Shown: positions 7,134-16,708 of the stretch, one piece after another
How the letters are laid out: every line of letters begins with the position of its first letter
Numbering within the stretch: the first letter of the stretch is position 1
Virus record (IMG/VR): IMGVR_UViG_3300017724_000123
Location: 1 to 20,885 of that record
Source of the DNA: a virus
Reading direction: 5' to 3' (one strand)
DNA: 20,885 nt
The notes under the pieces: model-generated
What the model was told of the DNA's origin: nothing
The model's database searches: none
The model's input: the letters and a program-made list of their open reading frames with translations, nothing else
Program-made: the position numbers and the translations under genes

Positions 7134-10100
7134 TTCGGACATATTTGATAAAGAAGATATCTTTATAGGTATACGAGACTCGGCCCAGAAGACCATAACC
7201 ATGATGAACAATCTCCAGAAGGAGGTCATGGAGACTGCGAATGCATTAAAAAAATCTATCGGTGGAGCAAAGTTTGACTCTGCTAAGGCCATCAAGAACG
7301 TTGTGGATGTCACCTCAAAGGCAAACAAACTAAAAAAAGAATCGATCCAGATTGACAAACTCAAGAAGGATGCAATGATCAAGGAGGCGAAGGCACTTCA
7401 AGAACTTGAAAAGATAGAACAACAGAAACTCAAGACTCAGTCTCAACAGATGCGAAATGATAAGCAACAGAGACAAGAAAAGGAGAGACTTCAAAAGATA
7501 AACGATAAAGCCATTAAAACTGCAAAGGATGAATCTGATGCATACAAAAAACTGGTTAAGAACACGAGAGATCTAAAGAATGAATCCAAGAGACTTGGTG
7601 CTGAATTGTTAGCACTGGAACAATCTGGAAAGAAAAACACAAAGGCTTATAAAGATTTAAGCAAACAATATCAAAAGGTCACTGCATCTGCCCAAAAAGG
7701 AGATAAGGCACTTAAAAAGATTGACAAGTCTGTCGGTGACAACTTCAGAAACGTTGGTAATTACACCAGTGCATTGGGCAAACTTCAAGGAGGATTTGCA
7801 AAACTTGGCCTCGCCTTTGGTGGTATTCGAATGATCACGAGCATATTCAAAAACTTTCTGGGAACTTTCACTGGATTTAGTAAGGAGCTCAGTGGACTTC
7901 AAGCAATACTTGGAGCATCTGCAAGTGACATGGGACTATTGTCTGATCAAGCAAAAGAACTCGGTGCAAGTACACAATTCACTGCAAAGGAAGTTTTACA
8001 ATTACAGACTGAACTCGCAAAGTTAGGATTTACAACAAAGGAGATACAACAATCGACAGAAGCAACATTGAACCTGGCCTCATCTTTAGATGTGGGACTG
8101 GCTGATGCATCACAATTGGCTGGATCTACGTTGAGAGCATTTGGCTTAGAAACACAAGAGACTTCCAGAGTCGTTGATGTTCTTGCAAAAAGTTCGTCAA
8201 AGTCTGCACTTGGTTTTGAATCATTGAAAGAATCCTTGAAACTTGTTGCACCAACAAGTAAAGCAATGGGTGTAAGTTTAGAGGATACAACTGCAATGCT
8301 CGGTGTACTTGCTGACAATGGATTAAAAGGATCAATTGCTGGAACTGGACTATCTAAAACATTTATAATGTTGAACAAGGCTGGAGTTCCATTGAATGAG
8401 GCACTTGATCAAGTGGCTAATAGTAGTAATCAATTGAATACTGCAATAGACTTGGTGGGAGTAGTTGGTGCAAAGTCTCTTTTAACATTGGCAAATAATT
8501 CTAAAAAGATTGATGTCTTGGCCGATTCATTAGAGAATGCCGAAGGTAGTGCGAAGAAACTTGCTGAGACAAGACTTGACAACTTGGCTGGAGATACAAC
8601 AAAATTAGGATCTGCATGGGAAGGATTTTTGTTGTCAATTGAGGACGGTGAAGGTATGTTCAACGGATTATTGAGAGGTATTATCCAGGCCACAACAGCA
8701 CTTCTTGGATTCTTAACACCTACAAAAAGTATCACAGAAGCATTGGAAGATGAACGAACTGAGTTATTTCTTGTAGAATCAGAACTGAATAACGTGAATA
8801 CAACACAAGAAAGAAGAAACGAAATAATCACAACACTACAAGAAAAATATCCAGACTATCTGGGCAATCTTGATGCTGATAAAGTAACAAATGAGGAACT
8901 TTCAGAAGCCATTGATAAGGTTAACAAATCACTTGTTAATAAAATAATATTACAAGAGAAAGAAGAGGAGATACTGGAACAAGCCGAAGATACTGCAGAT
9001 GCAGTTAAAGAACGTATAGAACAAGAGACTCTCGCATTGGAAGAGATGGCCAAAATTAGAAAGAAATTATCTGATCAAGGTCGTACTTTTGCAAAGGTAA
9101 AGGGGACAATAACACAACAAACCATTCATTTAATAAATGAACTAAACAAAGAACGTGATGCGAATGCAAAACTTCATCGACAAGGTAAGAAAACGCTTAG
9201 TGATAACAGATTGCTTCAAAGGTCTGTTGATAATCTTATATTAAGACGTAATAAACTATTTCAAGCCAATCGTATTGTGAGAGAAGAGGAAGCCAAAGGG
9301 AATGCATTGTATTCAGAACAGAATCTTATAATGGAAAGACTTGGTATGAATACCAAAAAAGTGACAAAAGAAACCGAAGGCCTATCAGAGGAAACGACAG
9401 AATCAACAAAAGTCACAAAGGCAAAAGTTCAAAGTCTCAAAGAATACAAAGAAGGCACTGACAAAGTAATTGCTTCGGTAAAGGCATTAAAAGAACAAGA
9501 AGAGAAAAGAAGAAAAACTGAGCAAAAAGATGTAATATCTGGAGAGATAATGAATGCAGTAAAAACTGCACGAGAGACTGGTGAGGCCAGAGTGGAAGTC
9601 ATCGAGGATATGATGTCATTGGAAGCAAAAAAACAAATTGAATTCTTAGAAAAACAGAGAGACGATGAGATCGCATTCAATCAGATTGAATTGACAAGAA
9701 AACAAACTGCAAGATCTGAAGAGCTCGACAAAGAATACGAAACAAAATTGAGAAAAATCAATGAATCTAAGTCTACAGAAAAGGAGGCAGAAAGAACAAA
9801 ACTGAGAGAGATATATGACGATAGACTTGAACAATTGGAATACTTAAATGGTATTGAACAAGTAGAATTGAGAGCATCTGAAGATGTTAAAAATGGACTT
9901 CTTCAAGAATCTACGGATAAAGTTCTAAGAACAACTACCAATCAAATAAATTCGTACAATGACAAGATTAATGAGGCACTTGAACAATATGCTGAAGAGC
10001 AAACAAAAACGAATCAAAAGTTAGCAAAGGAACAATTAGAAAAAACTAAAAAAACTCAACAGACACTTAGGGAATTAGTCAAGTCTTCCTCTGATTACTT

Positions 10101-10797
10101 TGTCAAACAATCACAAAGACGAATTGATGTAATAGACGAAGAGATTCAGAAACAACAAGAGAAATATGATGAGTTTAGACAACTGGCTATCGAAGGCAAT
10201 ATAGATGCAAAAGAAAGTTTGGCTGTACAACAGAAGATCATAAACGAAGCGAACAAAAAGAAACTTGAAGAGGAGAAAAGACAACAAAGAATTAGACTTG
10301 CTGAATCTGTATTCAATACTTACTCCAGCAAAGTGGAAGCAAACTCTCCGAATCCACTGGCAGAGACGATCAGAGACACCTCTCTATTGTTGCAATTCAT
10401 AAACTCAATACCAGCATTTTTTGATGGTACAGAAGACACTGGATCATATGGTCAAGGTGTAGATGGTCGAGGTGGTTTCCATGCAGTCCTTCATCCCAAT
10501 GAGAGAGTAGTTCCAAAGTCATTGAATCAACAGATAGGAGACTTAACGAATGAGGAACTGACTAAGATTGCAGTGGACTATAAGAATGGTCGAGTGGTCG
10601 AAGGTGCGACACAAATGACCTCATCAATGGATCTGGCTATCTTAGTGAATGAATTGACTGACATCAAGAAAACTATTGAGAATAAACCAGAGACAAACAT
10701 TGAACTTGGTGAGATCACTCAGTCAATGATGGAGGTCGTAAAGTCCACAAGAAAAGGCAACACGATTGTTTACAACAGATACAAAATAAAAAAGTAA
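7114..10797 (+). CDS. Tail tape measure protein (TP901 type)
   Basis: This 1227-residue protein sets tail length and lies in the tail lumen until DNA ejection. ATG 7114 (MAKKISSSDIFDKE) is preferred to the GTG at 7081, which is deeper inside the previous gene. Residues about 60-220 are long charged coiled coil, then a hydrophobic stretch (GKLQGGFAKLGLAFGGI). Residues about 250-500 match the TP901 tape measure core (SGLQAILGASASDM, AKELGASTQFTAKEVLQL, TELAKLGFTTKEIQ, LVAPTSKAMGVSLEDTTAMLGVLADNGLKG, GSAWEGFLLSIEDGEG). A second hydrophobic segment (LLRGIIQATTALLGFL) follows, then coiled coil to about 1090. The C-terminal part has GRGGFHAVLHPNERVVPKS, a recurrent tape measure ending. At roughly 1.5 angstrom per residue the tail would be near 180 nm. 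It abuts the next gene as TAAATG. Confidence 0.93.
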   Translation: MAKKISSSDIFDKEDIFIGIRDSAQKTITMMNNLQKEVMETANALKKSIGGAKFDSAKAIKNVVDVTSKANKLKKESIQIDKLKKDAMIKEAKALQELEKIEQQKLKTQSQQMRNDKQQRQEKERLQKINDKAIKTAKDESDAYKKLVKNTRDLKNESKRLGAELLALEQSGKKNTKAYKDLSKQYQKVTASAQKGDKALKKIDKSVGDNFRNVGNYTSALGKLQGGFAKLGLAFGGIRMITSIFKNFLGTFTGFSKELSGLQAILGASASDMGLLSDQAKELGASTQFTAKEVLQLQTELAKLGFTTKEIQQSTEATLNLASSLDVGLADASQLAGSTLRAFGLETQETSRVVDVLAKSSSKSALGFESLKESLKLVAPTSKAMGVSLEDTTAMLGVLADNGLKGSIAGTGLSKTFIMLNKAGVPLNEALDQVANSSNQLNTAIDLVGVVGAKSLLTLANNSKKIDVLADSLENAEGSAKKLAETRLDNLAGDTTKLGSAWEGFLLSIEDGEGMFNGLLRGIIQATTALLGFLTPTKSITEALEDERTELFLVESELNNVNTTQERRNEIITTLQEKYPDYLGNLDADKVTNEELSEAIDKVNKSLVNKIILQEKEEEILEQAEDTADAVKERIEQETLALEEMAKIRKKLSDQGRTFAKVKGTITQQTIHLINELNKERDANAKLHRQGKKTLSDNRLLQRSVDNLILRRNKLFQANRIVREEEAKGNALYSEQNLIMERLGMNTKKVTKETEGLSEETTESTKVTKAKVQSLKEYKEGTDKVIASVKALKEQEEKRRKTEQKDVISGEIMNAVKTARETGEARVEVIEDMMSLEAKKQIEFLEKQRDDEIAFNQIELTRKQTARSEELDKEYETKLRKINESKSTEKEAERTKLREIYDDRLEQLEYLNGIEQVELRASEDVKNGLLQESTDKVLRTTTNQINSYNDKINEALEQYAEEQTKTNQKLAKEQLEKTKKTQQTLRELVKSSSDYFVKQSQRRIDVIDEEIQKQQEKYDEFRQLAIEGNIDAKESLAVQQKIINEANKKKLEEEKRQQRIRLAESVFNTYSSKVEANSPNPLAETIRDTSLLLQFINSIPAFFDGTEDTGSYGQGVDGRGGFHAVLHPNERVVPKSLNQQIGDLTNEELTKIAVDYKNGRVVEGATQMTSSMDLAILVNELTDIKKTIENKPETNIELGEITQSMMEVVKSTRKGNTIVYNRYKIKK

Positions 10798-12570
10798 ATG
10801 AGACACTTTATAAATGGGATAGAGATTGCACCAAAGAACTTGACAGAGATCGGAGTGGTATCGACATTCACTGATGATCCAGATATTCTATCTCTATCAG
10901 TGGACTCTGTTATTCTACCAAGAGAGGGAAAGGATATCGTTCAGAACCATATTCAGAACGTTGGACTCTTTGAGGGTATCCCTTACTCCGTACAGATGAA
11001 TGATGGTGTGACTATTGAATACTATATTGATCTACTTGATGGAGTTAAAGTGAGACAACATGAGATTGAAGTCAACCTCAAGAAAAGAAAGTCCAAAGAC
11101 AATTTTTTTGAGAGAGCTCGTGGATCATCCTTTGACTTATTGAAGGAGAAAGGTGTGCAGTTTACGAGTCATGACGTACCATACTTTGTGATTAAAGACA
11201 ATCAGTTTGAGACTTCTTTACAACTTGCAATCATGACCTATATTATTGGTGATGCTTTGTATAGCCAGGCTCTCGCCACTGCAACTGCAATTAACAATCT
11301 TGTGGAAGTATCCTCCCCAATCTTTGGACTTGCATCTCCTCCATTTGTAGGTATCACAATATCATACAATGTTGCTGGTATCATTGTGGCCTCTCTAAAT
11401 GTAGTATTACAATTGATTTACTATGGTCTTTTAATTATTTTGTTGATTGATCTTGCAACTCAATTGATACTCACAATAATGCCTCCAAAGAGGAAACTAA
11501 AAGGAACATATGTGAGAGAGATCATGGAGAAATGTTGTGCATACTTTGGATATACATTTGCCTCAGATCTTTTGGATGCACATCCATACTGGGCAATCGT
11601 ACCAGTGCCATTGATCAAGGATCGTAAATCTTTGTGGGACATTCTACCAGATGAGATTTTTCCAGTATTTAATTCAGAAGTACCATCATCATCAGATACT
11701 ACACCAACGATCATGACGTTCATAGAGGGACTTGAGACGATGTTTAACGCCAGAACTATTGTCAGAGATAGTGAGGTAAGACTTGAGAGAAGAGACTGGC
11801 TACAAGAACAAACTTCTTTACAATTAGAACCAGCACTAAACTTGCAAAGTGAGAGAGATGATGAGTTCTCTTATAATACTGAAGAGACATGGAAGAGATA
11901 TTATATACACTATCAAACAGACTTTCAAGATCTTCATACTGCAGATGGTAACACCTATGATAAGAGTGACACAGAACTATCAACAGAAGAAACTTTCCCA
12001 GTCACTAATGATGATCTGGTGACGATTAAAGGACTCAATGATGTAAACATTCCTTTTGCACTCGGATCAAGAAAGGACAAACTTAACTGGCTTGAAAAAT
12101 CTGCAAAGAATGTTCTCGGAATAATAGACACATTGACTGGAATCTTTGGAGGTGGTACAAACTTTGAGGCACAAATAGACTCAAGAAAAGATTGTCTCCA
12201 GATATCACAACAATACTTCGGAGTCACGAAAATGATCTATGGACAAAGTGGTGCAGTAAAGCCAGGAGAGATCATTCAAACTGAGTCTGATTTCAACAAC
12301 ATTGTAAGTGCAAAAAGTCTCTGGGACAAGTATCACTATATCAATGCAATACAAAACAACGACTATATCATTCGAGAAAATGTACGCATTCGGATATCGT
12401 CTTCAAATTTCGTATCTTTGTTAGGCAATAATTATGCACTAATCGATGGTAAACTTTGTGAGATTTTAAGACTTGAGTGGATTGATGAAAAATCATTCGC
12501 ACAAATATCATATAAAGAACCATTTGACTGGGCAGATGGTAAAGTTCAAACCATTGTAATAAACGAATAA
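10798..12570 (+). CDS. Distal tail / baseplate protein with long hydrophobic segment
   Basis: This 590-residue protein is the first gene after the tape measure, the position of distal tail proteins that join the tube to the tail tip. The N-terminal 100 residues (MRHFINGIEIAPKNLTEIGVV, DILSLSVDSVILPREGKDIV, GVTIEYYIDLLDGVKVRQHEIEVNL) are beta-rich, as expected for a tail-tip ring protein. Residues about 174-228 are strikingly hydrophobic (ITISYNVAGIIVASLNVV, LIYYGLLIILLIDLATQLIL) and could span a membrane, unusual for a soluble virion protein. A large domain follows (LKGTYVREIMEKCCAYFGYTF, IMTFIEGLETMFNARTIV, and a C-terminal CEILRLEWIDEKSFAQISY). It abuts the tape measure and shares one base with the next gene (TAATG). 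The family is known to me only as unnamed Bacteroidetes phage proteins. Confidence 0.65.
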   Translation: MRHFINGIEIAPKNLTEIGVVSTFTDDPDILSLSVDSVILPREGKDIVQNHIQNVGLFEGIPYSVQMNDGVTIEYYIDLLDGVKVRQHEIEVNLKKRKSKDNFFERARGSSFDLLKEKGVQFTSHDVPYFVIKDNQFETSLQLAIMTYIIGDALYSQALATATAINNLVEVSSPIFGLASPPFVGITISYNVAGIIVASLNVVLQLIYYGLLIILLIDLATQLILTIMPPKRKLKGTYVREIMEKCCAYFGYTFASDLLDAHPYWAIVPVPLIKDRKSLWDILPDEIFPVFNSEVPSSSDTTPTIMTFIEGLETMFNARTIVRDSEVRLERRDWLQEQTSLQLEPALNLQSERDDEFSYNTEETWKRYYIHYQTDFQDLHTADGNTYDKSDTELSTEETFPVTNDDLVTIKGLNDVNIPFALGSRKDKLNWLEKSAKNVLGIIDTLTGIFGGGTNFEAQIDSRKDCLQISQQYFGVTKMIYGQSGAVKPGEIIQTESDFNNIVSAKSLWDKYHYINAIQNNDYIIRENVRIRISSSNFVSLLGNNYALIDGKLCEILRLEWIDEKSFAQISYKEPFDWADGKVQTIVINE

Positions 12571-12785
12571 TGCAAGACTTCAAACATATAGGAAGAGAGC
12601 TCAAGAAAAACATCGAACAGATGAAGACCTTGACTGATGATCTACTTCAAAAAGCACAAGAGAAAGAACCAGAGAAAGTGGCTGAGATCATGAAGGCAAA
12701 CTCAGAAGTATTGAAAGCAATCAAGAACAAAGATGTTCAAGTATTAACAGAATTATACAAGAAATATGCCGATAATAGTCACTAA
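12570..12785 (+). CDS. Small helical protein between baseplate genes, unknown
   Basis: This 71-residue protein is predicted to be almost wholly alpha-helical and charged (IGRELKKNIEQMKTLTDDLLQKAQEKE, EKVAEIMKANSEVLKAIKNKD), probably a two-helix coiled coil. It has no membrane segment. Its start overlaps the upstream stop (TAATG) and its last 20 bases overlap the next gene, so it is locked into the tail operon by translational coupling. A chaperone or small linker for the baseplate proteins on either side is a reasonable guess, but nothing in the sequence names a function. Confidence 0.7.
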   Translation: MQDFKHIGRELKKNIEQMKTLTDDLLQKAQEKEPEKVAEIMKANSEVLKAIKNKDVQVLTELYKKYADNSH

Positions 12786-14958
12786 TCAAGGTTTCCAAGA
12801 TATGTTCGGAACGACAAGATCGTATCTGAAGAGCAATGTCGGTGACATACAAACTGCATCAATCGACATCAAGGAAGAGATATCTGTAACTTCTGGAAAT
12901 GGTATCACAATCACGAACAATGCATCTTCAAACATTATCACCTGGCTGGGTGGAGACTTTGAAGAGGAAGGGTTCAGAGCAACCGACTCTGTGATTCTAA
13001 CAATATACAACGTCAATACTGGTGCAGTAACATCGACAACAACAACCACAATCGATTATGTGATCGGTGATACTATGAAGGTGGCCTCAACATCATCGAC
13101 ATGGTACACACTACCAGATGAGGTGGTTTCTATTGTTACTTTAAGAGCAAGAGAATCCATGACATTGAATGTCAACATGGTGGCCAATGGATCTGCTGGA
13201 TCAGAATTCTCGACAATTGATGGTGAGGTCACTCGTTTTAATTTTGATCTGACTGGAGGTGGGACATCCTTCACTGGAGTTCAGATCGGTAACAAGTCTG
13301 GATCATATGATGTCACTGCGACAATGAATCTCACACCGAATCCAGGCTCTTCAATTAGAGACTACACTCTTCGAATTAGTTTCACACAAGTAGGACTATA
13401 TAATTCTAATCTATTTGACTTTAATAATTGCGTCAAATTATATGCTGGAATGTCATGGTCAAGTTTGTCTGGGGAACCTTTCGGACAGACAATGGATGTA
13501 TTCAATGATGATGCAGATACTGGATGGTTTAATCAAGGTTTTAATTCATCTGTAATAGATGCCACTCTTGTGCAAAGTATTGGATCATTAGCGTACGACT
13601 CAGTCACTACTGGTCAGTTTGTTATTGATTCAGCATCTAATGATTATGCAGTGGGATCAGCATATATTAGTGGATCAGATTCATACTATAAGGTACAACC
13701 ACAATCTCAGACAAATCTGACAATGTTAGTACCATCAAGTTTACCTATCTCTGGAGTACCAAATCAATCGGCACTCAATCCAGATGGTGCTGGATATACA
13801 ATTCAGATCACAAACATTGCAACCGTTGGAACGATCAGAACAATAGACTTTACATTCACACCGAATACTGCATTTACTACGTTCATGACAAACAGAACGG
13901 AGGGAGACAGAACTTTCTATGTTTGGATGAAGTTCGGCAATGTCAATGTCCTGGCTTTTAGTGGTCAATTATCGTCTGCTCCAGTGGTCGCTGGTACAAT
14001 CAACATGAATGCGACAAACTACATTGATCATGGACAGAACACAACTTCTGATCAAGACACAAGTCTATCTGTTACTGGTTACTCTGGGAACGTTGAGGAT
14101 GACTTTGGATTTGTTGCGAAATGGTTATGGATTAAGAAGGCCATTGTCACATATGTCAGAGTGGGAATCGAAGCATACAATTCTGTGACAGAAGAGTCAT
14201 TCACATTGCAACAAAGTAATTTCAGTCTAAACAATATACCTCAGACTGGCCCATTGGATGCATATGTATTGAATCTGAATGCACCAATAAACACCGAGCT
14301 CCCAACGACATCAAATAAAATTGAGGCAATATTGATCAATGACAACTCAATTAACACACCGACAGAGTACGGAGTGAGATTGTACTATCCTTATCTATAT
14401 AATTGGAGATACTGGATCGCACAAGCAAACGCAGATGGTGACTTCTATCCAGATCAACAAACTCAGAACTGGGTTCCATATGGTACGACTGGAACATGGG
14501 GACTCAGAACATTTGTCGAGTACAATCTTAATGGATCAGCATATCGATACACTGATGATCTTACGATCTTAGATTATGATTCCGATGCGAACATTGTTCA
14601 AGATATTCAACTTAAAAGAAATGATCCTTTAACAAATGTTAACGTTATCATTGAGGGAGAGATGATGCGAGTGGTAGCCACTCACACAATAACTTCTGGT
14701 ACATGGAAACAAACAGATATCTGGGGAATGATCACGATAGAACCAACAGAGTCAAGTCCGAGATATATCAGTTCAACTGCAATAGATTACGATGGAGATC
14801 TATCCAATCCACTAACACCTTTAAGTGGTCTCAGATGTGATCTGACATTCCCTACCAGTGATGTTGCCAGACTTGAATGTTTCTTTGATCCTACAAAAAT
14901 TAATTTAAACAATGGAGTCAAATTCACCACTAAGATCAAAGGGTGCATCTGGCCATAA
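12766..14958 (+). CDS. Large beta-rich tail / baseplate structural protein
   Basis: This 730-residue protein is rich in S, T, N, G and V and is probably almost all beta strand, as in baseplate, tail-tip or fibre proteins. The start ATG 12766 (MPIIVTNQGFQDMFGTTRSYL) overlaps the previous gene by 20 bases; ATG 12802 is an alternative. Features in order: SVTSGNGITITNNASSNIITWLGG near residue 40; a linker rich in Thr (TSTTTTTIDY); repeated sandwich-like units in the middle (SLPISGVPNQSALNPDGAGY, RTIDFTFTPNTAFTTFM, TFYVWMKFGNVNVLAF); and an aromatic region (YGVRLYYPYLYNWRYWIAQ, WVPYGTTGTWGLRTFVEYN). I cannot assign it to a named family. Position and composition support a virion protein at the tail end, possibly contacting the host surface. 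Confidence 0.6.
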   Translation: MPIIVTNQGFQDMFGTTRSYLKSNVGDIQTASIDIKEEISVTSGNGITITNNASSNIITWLGGDFEEEGFRATDSVILTIYNVNTGAVTSTTTTTIDYVIGDTMKVASTSSTWYTLPDEVVSIVTLRARESMTLNVNMVANGSAGSEFSTIDGEVTRFNFDLTGGGTSFTGVQIGNKSGSYDVTATMNLTPNPGSSIRDYTLRISFTQVGLYNSNLFDFNNCVKLYAGMSWSSLSGEPFGQTMDVFNDDADTGWFNQGFNSSVIDATLVQSIGSLAYDSVTTGQFVIDSASNDYAVGSAYISGSDSYYKVQPQSQTNLTMLVPSSLPISGVPNQSALNPDGAGYTIQITNIATVGTIRTIDFTFTPNTAFTTFMTNRTEGDRTFYVWMKFGNVNVLAFSGQLSSAPVVAGTINMNATNYIDHGQNTTSDQDTSLSVTGYSGNVEDDFGFVAKWLWIKKAIVTYVRVGIEAYNSVTEESFTLQQSNFSLNNIPQTGPLDAYVLNLNAPINTELPTTSNKIEAILINDNSINTPTEYGVRLYYPYLYNWRYWIAQANADGDFYPDQQTQNWVPYGTTGTWGLRTFVEYNLNGSAYRYTDDLTILDYDSDANIVQDIQLKRNDPLTNVNVIIEGEMMRVVATHTITSGTWKQTDIWGMITIEPTESSPRYISSTAIDYDGDLSNPLTPLSGLRCDLTFPTSDVARLECFFDPTKINLNNGVKFTTKIKGCIWP

Positions 14959-14968
14959 ATAGAATAAT

Positions 14969-16150
14969 ATGTGTGATTGTATAAAAGTAGAAATTCAAAC
15001 AACGACAGAACCATCATCCACTATCTATCAACTTGAGAAAGGTGGTGATCTGAATGGTGAAAGTTGGTGGACATTTGAACATGATGGATTGACATATTAT
15101 ATCTGGTATAATGCTGGTTTTTGGTTTGTTACTGAAGTATTAGGAGATATTAGTGGTGCTTATCCAATATATTCAAGATACAACAGAGTGACAAGTTGTC
15201 CTCATGCAACATTGACTGGCAATCCAGCAACTGGATGGAATGACCTTTTAAGTATTTGGACAACATTTACAACCTCAGCACAAGATTGTCCTAATTGCGA
15301 TCAGCAAGATAGAACAAAAGAATCATTTAACTCAATAAAATTACCTTCAGACTTTGTCGAGGATGCAAGAGGATTAAAAGAATGTTGTTGTGTTTATAAA
15401 GTCCTGGCTGATCCGAGCTCAGACACTTGGAAGAACGACAAGACATCGGCATGGTTAAAAGTCTCAGATCCTTCAGATACATTCAACTTCGTACTAAAAA
15501 AGAACGATGTTGTCACAACATACACACCGACATCTGTACCATTCCCAAATGAATCCGATGCGTACTATACAACCATCAACTGGATGGATGTTCTGACATC
15601 TGATGGAGTAGGGTGCTATGAGATAAAAATATCCTATTCAATTAGTGGGATCACTGGTGAATTGTCATGGGGTAAATATGATCTCGAACCATATTCGATA
15701 CAGAATGCGTTAAACACTGCAAGAATCAGAGCAATATTCAACGGATATCAAGAAGAGGAAGGTATTGATTTCAGTGGATCAGATGTCGAGTCAACATTCA
15801 GATTTCATGGATACATTGGAAACAGACAACCAAATCAAGAGACAGACAATATCATATACAACAACCGAGAAATGAAGAGAGTGATCAGAGAGAACTTGAA
15901 CTCATATGAGATCATTACAGATCCATCTGATGACTGCATTATAAGACCTCTGGTGGACACTTATCTACTGAGTGAGAATCAACTCTTCATATCAGATTAC
16001 AATGCCCACAATCCTTCCTATAGATACCAAGATCTTCCAGTGATAGTCTCAGAGAGTCCATCATTAGAATACTTTGATTTTAGTCGAAAGGTCAAACTCA
16101 CTTGTATTGTATCTGATAAATTTAAAAACAAACGAACATACTACAAATAA
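14969..16150 (+). CDS. Cysteine-containing tail protein, possible tail tip
   Basis: This 393-residue protein is the last large structural gene before the lysis cassette, where tail-tip or receptor-binding components are often encoded. The N-terminus is MCDCIKVEIQ and further cysteines follow at 77 (CPHATLTG), 107 and 110 (CPNC) and 139-141 (ECCCVYK); C2, C4, C107 and C110 could form a metal site or disulfides. Residues 30-75 are rich in aromatics (ESWWTFEHDGLTYYIWYN, FWFVTEV), like a ligand-binding sandwich. The C-terminal 100 residues (REMKRVIRENLNSYEIITDP, CIIRPLVDTYLLSENQLFISDYN) look like a separate domain that I recall from Bacteroidetes phage tails. There is a 10-base gap to the previous gene and an A/T-rich leader. 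Function is inferred from place and composition. Confidence 0.6.
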   Translation: MCDCIKVEIQTTTEPSSTIYQLEKGGDLNGESWWTFEHDGLTYYIWYNAGFWFVTEVLGDISGAYPIYSRYNRVTSCPHATLTGNPATGWNDLLSIWTTFTTSAQDCPNCDQQDRTKESFNSIKLPSDFVEDARGLKECCCVYKVLADPSSDTWKNDKTSAWLKVSDPSDTFNFVLKKNDVVTTYTPTSVPFPNESDAYYTTINWMDVLTSDGVGCYEIKISYSISGITGELSWGKYDLEPYSIQNALNTARIRAIFNGYQEEEGIDFSGSDVESTFRFHGYIGNRQPNQETDNIIYNNREMKRVIRENLNSYEIITDPSDDCIIRPLVDTYLLSENQLFISDYNAHNPSYRYQDLPVIVSESPSLEYFDFSRKVKLTCIVSDKFKNKRTYYK

Positions 16151-16151
16151 G

Positions 16152-16460
16152 ATGAAAGGACTTGAACAATTTACAGACCTCCTGGCTATGGCTATAGGAA
16201 TGACTGGAGCCTTAATGAAGGGACTAAAAAAGAGAATGAAAATGCAATCTATTTTGATTGCTTGTGTGGTGGCTGGAATACTTTCCTTCTCACTTATTGG
16301 AGTTATAGAATTGTTCTATAATGACCTTACTCCCAGACTGACTATTTTGGTGGCCTTTGTGGTCGGATGGTTAGCAAATGAAATCACAGAAAAGATTGAT
16401 CTTATCTTTGATGATGTTTGGGAATACATCGAGAGAGTAATAAAAAAACGTTTAAAATGA
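16152..16460 (+). CDS. Putative holin
   Basis: Starting at ATG 16152, one base after the previous stop, the protein has 102 residues. The longer frame back to 16074 lies within the upstream gene. It has a short amphipathic start (LLAMAIGMTGALMKG), a basic KKRMKMQ turn, then two hydrophobic segments: about 33-56 (ILIACVVAGILSFSLIGVIELF) and 62-76 (LTILVAFVVGWLANE). The C-terminus is charged (VIKKRLK). Size, two to three membrane segments, basic tail and place directly before a wall-degrading enzyme are the usual marks of a holin, which makes the inner-membrane hole that releases or activates the endolysin. No family name is claimed. It overlaps the next gene as ATGA. Confidence 0.65.
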   Translation: MKGLEQFTDLLAMAIGMTGALMKGLKKRMKMQSILIACVVAGILSFSLIGVIELFYNDLTPRLTILVAFVVGWLANEITEKIDLIFDDVWEYIERVIKKRLK

Positions 16461-16708
16461 ATGAAGATATCACATACACAGAGATGATTCATGTCGATAC
16501 AAACATCGATGGAAGACATACAATAATCGACACCATTATCAAACAAGATACATTGATCATTGAGAAGGTGACTTTTGACAAAGAGATCCAGATCATTGAG
16601 AAGTTAATCAACAGACCAGACTTCGGTAAGAGTGCAGTCAGTATCTTGATCATGATCTTTGTGATCGTATCTGTATGGAAGAAATGGAATTGTAAACCAC
16701 AGAAATAA
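16457..16708 (+). CDS. Small C-terminally membrane-anchored protein in lysis cassette
   Basis: I take ATG 16457 (ATGA overlap with the holin candidate), giving 83 residues; the frame reaches back to 16418 but would overlap the holin gene further. Residues 1-57 are polar and beta/helical with many Ile and Asp (YTEMIHVDTNIDGRHTIIDTIIKQDTLIIEKV). Residues 59-74 form one membrane segment (SAVSILIMIFVIVSVW) and a short basic tail follows (KKWNCKPQK). A single anchored segment between holin and endolysin suggests an antiholin, pinholin or spanin-like accessory, but no lipobox or signal peptide is visible. The stop overlaps the next start (TAATG). Confidence in the gene is good, in the role low. Confidence 0.65.
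   Translation: MNEDITYTEMIHVDTNIDGRHTIIDTIIKQDTLIIEKVTFDKEIQIIEKLINRPDFGKSAVSILIMIFVIVSVWKKWNCKPQK

Noticed and set aside
10798-12570. Reading the protein at 10798 as a bacterial membrane protein
   Set aside because: Its place directly after the tape measure and the beta-rich flanks fit a distal tail protein better; the hydrophobic part is reported as a finding.
6966-13968. Many minus-strand open frames of 60-143 codons
   Set aside because: They are antisense to well-supported genes, are rich in Ser and Cys as expected of shadow frames, and have no start context or family match.
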